Shown here: piece by piece, positions 54,912 to 64,000 of the stretch
Layout: the number at the start of each line of letters is the position of its first letter
Position numbering within the stretch: the first letter of the stretch is position 1
Source of the DNA: Pezicula radicicola
Lineage: Eukaryota; Ascomycota; Leotiomycetes; Helotiales; Dermateaceae
Reading direction: 5' to 3'
Length of the DNA: 64,000 bases
NCBI GenBank assembly: GCA_003008705.1
Contig: PDUO01000011.1
Location: 177,956 to 241,955 of the forward strand
The notes under the pieces: model-generated
The model's database searches: none
The model's input: only the letters and a program-made list of their open reading frames with translations
What the model was told of the DNA's origin: nothing
Program-made: the position numbers and the translations under genes

Positions 54912-57900
54912 CTAACTTGCAGCGGCGGTTACAGTGATGGGAACTGTGGCCTTACCAAGAACCTCCGCAGCGGTGCGCTTAATAATTCCACCAGTAACTG
55001 GTAGATTGGACGATTTCTCAAGGTAGAGATCAACCTCACGGGCTGATTGGCGACCCTCATTGATACCCCTATGTGTTATTAGTACATGCATCAAGAATAC
55101 ATCTAGTTGGTGAACTTACCAGACGATCAAAGACTGGCCACGACGGCAATCACCCGCGGCAAAGACACCTTCGACATTAGTACTGTACTTCCCAGGAGCA
55201 GTCTTGACGTTCTTGCGCGCATCTTTCTCAATCTCCTCGCCAAGCACGCGGTCTTCGGGACCTAAGAAGCCCATGGACAAGAGGACGAGATCGGCCGGGA
55301 AGAATTGCTGTGAACCCTCAATCTTCTTCATATCCCAGCCGCCAGTGGCAGACTTGGTCCATTCAACACGAATGGTATTGATACCCTTGACATTGCCGGC
55401 ACCGTCGTCAACGAAGCCCTCAGACATGACGCAGTACTCCCGAGGATCTTTGCCCATGTGCTGCTTGACCTCAGTGTGGCCATAATCCACACGGTAGACT
55501 CTTGGCCATTGCGGCCACGGGTTATCACGGGCGCGCTCATTTGGTGGCTGAGGAAGCAGCTCGAAATTTGTGACTGACTTGGCTCCATGTCGCACGGAAG
55601 TTCCAATACAATCGTTTCCAGTATCACCTCCTCCAATGACGATAACGTCCTTGCCCTTGGCTGAGATATACTCCCCATCCTCAAGTTCAGAGTCCAAGAG
55701 CGACTTCGTGTTGAGGCGCAAGAATTGCATGGCGAAGTGAATGCCCTCAAGGTTACGATTTTTGATGGGAAGATCACGAGCGACGGTTGCACCTGTGGCA
55801 ATGATGACGGCATCGTGGTCGGCTTTCAGGTCCATGAGCTTGACGTCCTCTCCAATAGCGATGCCAAGCTTGAACTTAATACCCTCAGCGGCCATGAAAT
55901 CTGTCCGACGCTTCACTATCTTCTTGTCAAGTTTCATGTTGGGGATACCATACATGAGGAGACCACCTGGGCGGTCAGCACGCTCGTAGACAGTGACCAA
56001 GTGGCCAGCCTTGTTGAGTTGATCAGCAGCAGCGAGTCCTGCTGGTCCGGACCCAACGACAGCTACAGTCTTGCCAGTGCGGACCTGTGGCACTTGAGGC
56101 ACCATCCAGCCCATGTCGAAGCCACGATCAATGATGGCACATTCGATGGATTTGATGCCAACTGGGTCTTCGTTGATGCCGAGAACGCAAGCACCCTCGC
56201 AAGGAGCAGGACAGACACGTCCCGTGAACTCAGGAAAGTTGTTGGTCATGAGTAGACGATTAAGAGCATCCTTCCATTGGTTCTGGAAGACGAGCTCGTT
56301 CCATTTGGGAATGATGTTTGAGATTGGACAACCAGAATCAGATTGGCAGAAAGGAACACCGCAATCCATGCAACGTGCTGCTTGGTACTTCAGTTCATCC
56401 TCATCGAGACGCTTGGAAAGCTCCGCCCAGTCTCGAGTTCGTGTTTTGGCGCTGCGGTACTTCTCGGATCGACGTTGATATTTCATGAAACCCTTGGTTT
56501 TATCTAACACCAATGATCTCTTCTTCTCAACAACGGCATCACCGATTGTCTCTTCAATGTCCTGGAGATCTGACTTCTTCTCATGAGCGTGCTTCTGCTT
56601 TATGTCGTTCTCGTGTAAGTTGCGGACGGGGTTTCCAGGAAGCAATGGGAGTTGGTACTCGGCACGCTTGGCTTCAGCAGCCTTTGCAGCCTCTTCCTCC
56701 AAGACACGCTTGTAGTCAACTGGCAAGACCTTGACGAATCGAGGAAGCGCGCGATTGAAGTCGAGCAAGATCCGAGCCGCAAGCTCAGAGCCAGTGTAGT
56801 GATGGTGGTCCTCAATGAGACCGCGTACATACGCAATCTCTGTGGGGTCATCAATACCAGACGCTTCAACCATCTCATGGTTCAACTTAGACATAAAGTC
56901 TTGCTGAATGTCGAGGATGTAAGCAATTCCTCCAGACATACCTGCAGCAAAATTGCGGCCTGTGCTTCCGAGAATGAGCACACGTCCACCAGTCATATAC
57001 TCACAACCGTGGTCACCGACACCCTCAACAACAGCAATTGCACCCGAGTTTCTCACGGCGAATCGCTCTGCAGCAACTCCACGGAAGAAGACAGTTCCAC
57101 TGGTAGCTCCGTAGAGACAGACGTTTCCAACAAGAACATTCTCCTCCGCTTTGAAGGCAGCTGAGCGGGGAGGGTAGATGATCAAGCGACCACCAGAGAG
57201 ACCCTTTCCAACATAGTCATTGGCGTCACCTTCAAGCTCCAATGTGATACCAGGGGCAAGGAATGCACCAAAGGATTGTCCTGCGGAACCTTTGATATTG
57301 ACGTGAACAGTATCCATGGGAAGACCCTTCTCGCCGTATCTCTTGGAAACTTGGTATGACAGAGAAGTACCCATAGCACGATCAGTGTTGACGACATCGC
57401 ACTCAATGCGGGATGGCAATCCCTTATCGAGAGTCAACTCTGCCTCGGAAATGAGCTTGTTATCGAGTCTAACATATAGACGATGATCTTGCTTCCGCAC
57501 GTTGAATGTAGCAACGCCAGGTCGGAGTTTGTGGGCGGGCGTAAGAATTAGAGATAAGTCAATGTTGGCAGTTTTCGGTGTACGAAGATCTTCACGAACT
57601 CGAAGAGCCTCTGCATGACCAACCATTTCGTTGATGGTTCTGAAACCAAGCTTTGCCATGATTGCTCTAAGTTCGTTTGCAATATAGTAGAAGCTATATT
57701 AAAAAAAATTGGAGTCAGTTCACTTATTCTAGATAGCTCAAGGGGTACTCAAGTGAGTAAAGAAGTCAAAAGGGGCGATATGTTCCAAGAAATTTGAGTA
57801 CGTACAAGTTAATAACGTGCTCTGGTGTACCTTGGAATTTTTTCCGCAGCTCGGGATCCTGAGTAGCAATACCGACAGGGCAAGTGTTCAAGTGGCTAAG

Positions 57901-60900
57901 AAATCAAGTCAGCGAAATTTTTCTAGACATTTCAGTAGTACGGGGAACAAACCATTTGCGCATCATAATGCAGCCCATAGCAATGAGGGGAGTTGTAGCA
58001 AATCCCCATTCTTCGGCACCGAGCAGACAAGCGATGGCTACATCACGACCAGTGCGCAGTTGTCCATCTGTCTGAACAACGACACGACCACGAAGATCGT
58101 TCAATACCAGGGTCTGGTGAGTCTCGGCAAGACCAAGCTCCCATGGCAGACCGGCATACTTGATACCAGTCCAACGAGAAGCACCAGTTCCTCCATCGTG
58201 ACCGGAAATCAGAATGTGGTCGGCCTTGGCCTTCGCGACTCCAGAAGCGACAATACCAACACCGGTCTCGGAGACAAGTTTGACGGATACTCGAGCACGA
58301 GGGTTTGAACACTTCAAATCGTAGATCAATTGCTTCAGATCCTCGATAGAATAGATATCGTGATGCGGCGGAGGCGAAATCAAACCGACACCGGGTGTGG
58401 AATGGCGAGTTCTAGCAATGGATTTCGAGACCTTGTGTCCAGGCAGTTCGCCTCCCTCTCCAGGCTTCGCACCTTGTGCCATCTTGATTTGCAGCTCGTC
58501 AGAGTCAGCAAGATAGTTTGATGTAACACCAAAGCGTCCGGATGCAACCTGCTTGATCGCTGATCTCATAGTGTCTCCATTTGCCATTCTCTCGGAACGC
58601 TCAGGATCTTCTCCACCTTCACCAGTGTTGGATTTTCCGCCTAGACGGTTCATTGCGACAGCAAGTGTAGAGTGCGATTCCATGGAAATAGAGCCGTACG
58701 ACATGGCTCCTGTGCAGAATCTTCGGACAATCTCTGTCCAAGGCTCGACTTGGTCGATTGGAACGGGGGTGCATTCGTCAAACTTAAAATCCAAAAGACC
58801 TCGAAGGGTGCAGTTCTTGATCTGCTCATATTCGGATAGCGAGTAAGCCTCGTAAGACTTATCATTCTTGGTACGAACAGCATCTTGGATATTGGCAATC
58901 GATGAAGGGTCGTTGATATGTGGTTCACCGCCGTCACGCCAATGGTACTCACCAGACTCGACGAGACCGGGAATACTGACCGTGTAGCGTGATGGGAAGC
59001 CCTTCTCATGGAATCTGAAGGCATCCTCTGCAATGAGTTCGAAGGTAATACCCTTGATTCTTGTCGCAGTTCCCTTGAAGCAGCGGTCTACGACCGTATC
59101 ATCAACACCTAGTGCCTCGAAGATCTGGGCACCCTTGTAACTCGCAAGAGTGGAGATTCCCATCTTGCTCATGACCTTGAGAATACCACCATCTGCAGAG
59201 TACTTGTAGTTGCGGATGAGAGCATCGTCACTGAGGGTCTTCCTAATGAGACCCTCGCGGTTCAGCTTGAGGATACACTCCATGGCGAGGTATGGGTTTA
59301 CAGCATCAACACCGTATCCAACAAGCACACACATGTGGTGAACTTCACGGGCTTCGGCAGTTTCAACGACTAAGGCAGCTAGTGATCTCCATTTGTTGTT
59401 GACCAAGTGATGGTGAACCATACCAGAGGCTAGTAAAGCAGAGACTGGGACACGATCGGCTGAGGTTGCACGATCGGAGAGGATAATGATACGATCCTTG
59501 TTCTCAATGGCCGCGGTTGCTTCATTGCAAATGTGGTCCAAGTGATTGATATATCCAGCAACACCCTCGGACTTTGGGAATGTCAAGTCGATTACTCTGA
59601 CAGTCCATGTGGGTTGGAGCTTATTGATATTCTTCAGTGCGTTGAACTCAGGAATTGACAAGATGGGGGTTGGGAGAAGCAGACGGCCACACTGAGAGGG
59701 GTCCATTTCGAGCAAGTTACCCTGAGGACCAACATAACATTCCAATGACATAACAATTGCTTCTCTGATGGGATCGATCGGAGGATTCGTAACTTGAGCG
59801 AAAAGTTGACGGAAGTACTCATACAACAGACGAGGGGCTTGAGCCAAACACGCCAGCGGGGCATCGTTACCCATGGAACCAAGGGCCTCTTTCTCATCCG
59901 AAGCCATGGGACCAAGGAGTAGACTGACTTGCTCGAAAGAGTAACCAAAAGCCTTCAATAGAGCGTCCTCTTGAATGGCTGAGTTATCTGGCTTTGCAGC
60001 CAAATCAAGAGTGGGAGAGGCATTGAGTTCTTCGTATATCTTTGGCAGGCTGACGAGCTCTTTGTCAAGCCACGTTCTGAAGTCGTGGCGGTTGGCTACA
60101 GTGTTCTTGAGCTCGGCATCATCAATGATGCGTCCAGCCAGGGTATCCACAAGCAACATCTTTCCTGGTTGCAATCGGCCTTTCAGCACGACGCGCTCAG
60201 GCTCCACTGCAATAGTTCCAACTTCAGAAGCACAGATAATTCTGTCGTCGTCCATGACATAGTAACGGCAAGGGCGAAGACCATTTCTATCGAGGTTGGC
60301 ACCGCAGTACCGACCATCAGCGAAGGTGAACAACGCTGGGCCATCCCAAGGCTCCATTTGGCAAGCAGCCCACTCATAGAATGCAGCCTTGGCAGGGTCC
60401 ATGGCAGCATTGTCCTGCCACGCCTCTGGTACCATGAGCATGACTGCTTCGGGCAAAGAAAGGACACCATTGACAGTTAGCAACTCAAGAACATTGTCAA
60501 AAGCAGCTGAATCGGATCCACCATCTTCAATGATAGGGTAAAGCATTTCAAGCTCTTCGCCAAAGACATCAGACTGCATGATACCCTCTCGAGCACGCAT
60601 CCAGTTTTTGTTTCCTCGCAATGTGTTAATTTCACCTGGCACGATAGTTAGAACAGGATTTACTAATAAAAGAGAACGACGATAGATCTGACGATGCATT
60701 TCACAGAAGTCTTGTCTTACCATTGTGAGCGGCCCACCTAAGTGGTTGAGCACGATCCCATGAAGGGAAAGTGTTGGTAGAAAAACGAGAATGAACAAGG
60801 GCAAAATGGGCTTCGTAATCGGCGTTAACCAAATCATAGAAGTATTGATAAACCTGGACGGGGGCAAGTTGGCCCTTGTAAACAATATTTTTGTTTGAAA

Positions 60901-61785
60901 GGGAACAGAGATAAAACCAGTTGTGCAGGCCAATGGTATGGGTCGCACGCTTTCGCAGTACGTAAAGCTGCTTCTCGAAATATTTCTCATCAAAGTGATC
61001 TGGGTCTGTTGTCTCTGGCGAATTACTGTAACCGTACGCAGAGGCTAGCACAACAAATGGTTGCAAGATAATTGGCTCACGAGAAGCAGCAGCAGGGCCA
61101 AGAAGAGTAGAATCTTTAGGAGGCTCTCGCCAGCCTAATACTCGCAAGCCCAACGACTCTGCAATATCCTCCAATTGTTTTTTTGATTCTTGAACTGTCT
61201 CTTCGTCTGGCTTGAAGAAGAGATTCCCCACTGCATATTGTCCCTGAGGGGGTAGCTTGATATCCGTCTCGCGTTCGAAATTCTTAATAAAGAACTTGTG
61301 AGGAATCGAGGTCATGACACCGGCGCCATCTCCATCTCGTGCATCTGAGCCTACCGCTCCACGATGGGTCATATTACAAAGCAGATTCCGTGCTGAAAAG
61401 TGACAGGTTAGTACAATCATGCAGGTTTACGTGGTTGAGGACATACCATCGCTAACAATTTTGTGACTTGGCTTGCCCTTGATGTGGCTAAACAGTGGGT
61501 TAGTTTTGATTCGAGTCCATTTGCTTGCTCCTTAAAGCAGATACTAACCATGCAAAGCCTACACCGCAGGCATCCTTCTCTAAGCTTGGATCATAAAGTC
61601 CTCTGTTTCGTTTGTCAGTTCAACTTCCTCAAGGGATATTGTACGGGGGTGGCAACTTACTGCTTCACCGGAAGAGCTCCTGCCCACGACTCATTCTGCT
61701 CGATATCGTACTCGTATTGGTGGTACGGTTCGTTCTCAGCATCGATCTGGGTTTTTCTATCGTCGAAATCCGCGACTCCGCCCAT
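54912..61785 (-). CDS. glt1: NADH-dependent glutamate synthase (fused GOGAT)
   Basis: Eight exons (61785-61661, 61602-61549, 61487-61447, 61392-60721, 60635-57953, 57895-57806, 57693-55120, 55068-54912) keep frame throughout and give 2131 aa. The enzyme makes two glutamates from glutamine and 2-oxoglutarate using NADH. The N-terminal nucleophile Cys lies in [14 protein letters not shown] (about residue 54), so a ~53-residue propeptide is expected. The amidotransferase ([19 protein letters not shown]) is followed by the FMN synthase domain with [20 protein letters not shown] and a [11 protein letters not shown] cluster segment, then the glycine-rich alpha domain. The fused beta part has the [17 protein letters not shown] cluster site, [20 protein letters not shown] for FAD and [13 protein letters not shown] for NADH. 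One intron (57694-57805) is an introner-like repeat. The ATG at 61785 is the first usable start; a spliced leader may lie upstream. Confidence 0.95.
57694..57805 (-). repeat. Introner-like intron, family A (copy 4), in glutamate synthase
   Basis: A 112-nt intron, donor GTACGT, acceptor AATATAG. It carries TATCTAGAATAAGTGAACTG then ACTCCA, which matches the aminopeptidase intron at 19015-19143 (TATCTAGAACAAGTAAACTA then ACTCCG) at nearly every base, plus a TTACTCACTTGAGTAC word related to its TGAGTTACTC part. It joins VINF and [10 protein letters not shown] in frame. Confidence 0.82.
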
Positions 61786-61910
61786 ATTAAGGCGTGCGTG
61801 GAGGGGGCAATTGAATTTGTTTAGGTACGCGGTTGCAGGCGCTGATTGAGAGAGGGCCTCTCTTGGGATTTGGTTTTGGATTATCGCAGATGCGGCAGAG
61901 TTGAGGGTAT

Positions 61911-62249
61911 CTAGCAATCGTTCTCAATGTTAGTCACAGAAGCAGATGGTAAAGGCAAAATTTTGGCAAGTTTGTAAAGTGTGTCGAGAGAGAGGAAGAA
62001 GAGCGAGAGGAGGAGATAAACTGAAAAGCTCCGGCTGGTAGCGCATTTGATTGGAGTGAATCCAGAAAAATAATATCACTTCTCTATCAGAAACTTCTTT
62101 GGGACTGCTGCAGCACTACCGCATTTGTATGGTGGATGATGTATGATGCGCCGCAATATTGAGCCTCTGATAGGTAGATTGGCGATTTGATAGCGTGGGG
62201 AAGATGGCGATAGGTGAGATGAGGTGGGGTCAGGAAGGAAGATGCTCAC
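61911..62249 (-). other. Possible 5'-leader intron of glutamate synthase
   Basis: Donor GTGAGC at 62249 and acceptor GCTAG at 61911 could remove 339 nt of leader. The frame of the following exon is open across 61910 toward the start but has no ATG upstream of 61785 before a TAA, so translation most likely starts at 61785. CT-rich promoter tracts (62010-62040 on the plus strand as GAGAGAGGAAG) fit a housekeeping gene. Confidence 0.3.
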
Positions 62250-64000
62250 CTGGATCTATAGATTTTGGTAGTCGACGACGAGACACGAGCAGCAATGGGG
62301 AGAGAAGTGTCACGGCGTGCTGGGAGAAGGAGAGAAAGTTTGGAAAATGGGCAGGATGTGTGGGCTTTTAAGGGCTCTGGAAGGAGTGTGACTTGCGAGA
62401 CGAAACGAGAGGAAAGAGCGCGGGGTGGATTTTCTTTCGAGGACGCTAGGAAGATGCAGCAAGCTCCCATTGTTGGCTGGCTTCTGCGGCCCTCTCCGAC
62501 TCACACGATAATCAATATTTGAATTTCACAGTCCTGCGCCGAGAGCGGCGAATTCTGGGAGTGACTAGGTGACAAGGAACGAGTTCATGCGGCGGTTATG
62601 TATGTACGCAAGGACTTTATTACCAGGTAGAGGACAAAGACTGAGAGAAAGTTGGCTGCCTTCGCTACTGTATTCCTCTACGACGTCCTCCTCCCCTTCC
62701 AGCGTTACCTCGCACAGCCAAGCACCCCTCCATCAGTTGCACGGCATATCATCTCTTGACTATCTCTTGACATGTTGCACGTCAAGGTAAAAAAGACATG
62801 TGCATTTTCGCCCCAATTTTGTGACGACGTATGATTGCAGCATGCGTGTGCTGTTCATCATAGCTGCGACAGGAAGAGAGCCAACGCCTCCCTCCTTCGC
62901 AAGTTCGCCCGGCCATTCCATGCCAGACACAGACACGACCCAGCTTATGACTTTTCTCCAAGACTAGTACCAGGATTCAAGAAGCACCCCACATTCATGG
63001 CCCTGCATATGGGGCATTGGAGCAGCAGGCTGCATCAGCAAAACATCTCAAAGGTCGTCGCACATGCATCTCTCGCCGAATCAGCATCGGCACATTTCAC
63101 TGTTTGCAGAAAAATTAAAAAAAAATTGTGAAAAAGAAGGATGTCCGAGGCAGATGTTGCCATCATCGTCCAGCCTGGTCCTAACCTTATTACTCTGGGA
63201 GGCTGCTCATTGGCTCGAGCTCATCTAGCAGGGTCGGCATGTCAAGGGTGGCCCTTGTTGGTCCATCTGGCGTTTTTGCACGCGGAGTCGTCGTCCAGGC
63301 TCCGGTCTCGCAGCGAAATGGTGATCCACCAAGTGCAAAAGGAGTAATGGCAGGTGCTTGAGTGGCTGGCAGCAGACGGGATATATCGTCCCCGCCAAGT
63401 GCTCGTGTCCTTGGGCGGAATTGCTCGCCGTATGTACAAAAACGTAGAGAAAATGACAAACTGCTTCTGCTCAAGATATGAAAAAGCAACGTCCAGATTG
63501 GCCACGATTAAGGAACAAGGAGAGGGGTAAAGGGCAAAAGTAAGCTCCCCCTGCCAAAAGCCAAATCGCACGTTCAATGCCCCGGCAGGCAATGCATTTG
63601 GATAAAGCCACACCCTGGGCGGTCCAAGTACGGCACGCAAGTACTTTCGTAAATACGGTAAGCAGGCCAATGTTTTTTTTTTCTCAGCCGCCGGAAGAGG
63701 CCAGGTTGGTTTCGGGAAAAGTCGTGTGCTCATTACATGTCTTACGTAGCACAATTATGTTGTATGAAATGCGAAGTCGGTGAAGGAGAAAGGCTGGAAG
63801 ATCAAAGGTTCAAACTGAATACCTCCGAGTCACTACAATACTACAGAACTTTGAATTACCATGCAGAGAAAGACGTTTATTTTGCTAATGACCAATAAAG
63901 ACCATGGTTTTGTAAGCTCACGGAAGGCGGTGTCGAGGTGCAGAAAGCTTGGTAAAGCCATAAGCCAAGCCTGTCATTGGCAAGTAGCAAATATGCATGC
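62250..64000. other. Intergenic, no supported gene
   Basis: About 1.75 kb to the window end. Open frames at 62246-62470 minus, 62835-63131 plus and 63242-63754 minus are rich in Ser, Arg and Pro, show no family motif and lack splice partners; the last begins with a TTG, not ATG. I cannot support a gene here. Confidence 0.4.

Noticed and set aside
61549..61602. Apparent one-base insertion in the CGVGF motif of glutamate synthase
   Set aside because: Arose from my misreading of a line boundary; on rechecking, the exon is 54 nt and the frame is intact.
63242..63754. 170-aa open frame on the minus strand
   Set aside because: Starts with TTG, Ser/Arg/Pro-rich composition, no recognisable motifs or splice partners.
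1..64000. CRISPR arrays, bacterial operons, rRNA or tRNA genes
   Set aside because: The sequence is eukaryotic nuclear DNA; no regularly spaced direct repeats were seen, and I found no tRNA cloverleaf or rRNA core I could support by eye.

Overview
The window is nuclear DNA of a filamentous ascomycete (Pezizomycotina; the class is not certain, a leotiomycete-like fungus would fit). The evidence is short GT..AG introns with CTAAC/CTAAT branch sites 10-25 nt before the acceptor, a fungal gene set (VTC polyphosphate complex, fused NADH-glutamate synthase, Ypt1-type Rab, Rad17 clamp loader, YAG7-like and KDM4-type proteins) and fungal DNA transposons, one with stop codons that look RIP-made. There is no operon logic; genes are single units on both strands.

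Layout. 1-5.5 kb: gene-poor, AT-rich, with a broken CocE/NonD hydrolase and a decayed ~300-bp tandem repeat. 5.5-12.1 kb: RAD17, a questin-oxidase-like gene and a HECT_2 (UBE3D/Ipa1-type) protein. 12.2-16.2 kb: a P450 pseudogene and empty DNA. 16.3-23.6 kb: an M1 aminopeptidase (12 exons), a CENP-W-like histone-fold protein and a YAG7/RGG protein. 25.7-30.1 kb: a 1413-aa JmjN/JmjC/extended-PHD demethylase. 31.4-36.9 kb: a GMC oxidoreductase split by two DNA transposons inserted side by side (a Tc1/mariner with perfect 34-bp inverted repeats and a piggyBac-like element with an apparently intact transposase). 37.6-46.5 kb: a mitochondrial-type unknown, a Ypt1/Rab1 GTPase, a degenerate GARS (purine) gene, a RutA-like flavin monooxygenase and L-threonine aldolase. 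46.7-54.1 kb: a MACPF-like pseudogene, a 746-aa unknown and a VTC2/3-type SPX-VTC protein. 54.9-61.8 kb: the 2131-aa glutamate synthase.

The most striking signal is a set of repeated introns. Five introns (four in the aminopeptidase, one 39 kb away in the glutamate synthase) share one sequence family, and two further aminopeptidase introns share a second. They are 88-129 nt, carry their own splice signals and behave like introner elements. Two of them lie back to back around a one-nucleotide exon, which supplies the middle base of the Met codon of the catalytic GAMEN motif.

The window also holds many dead genes (CocE, P450, GARS, MACPF-like, GMC) among intact housekeeping genes, so this is a region of active gene loss and transposon traffic.
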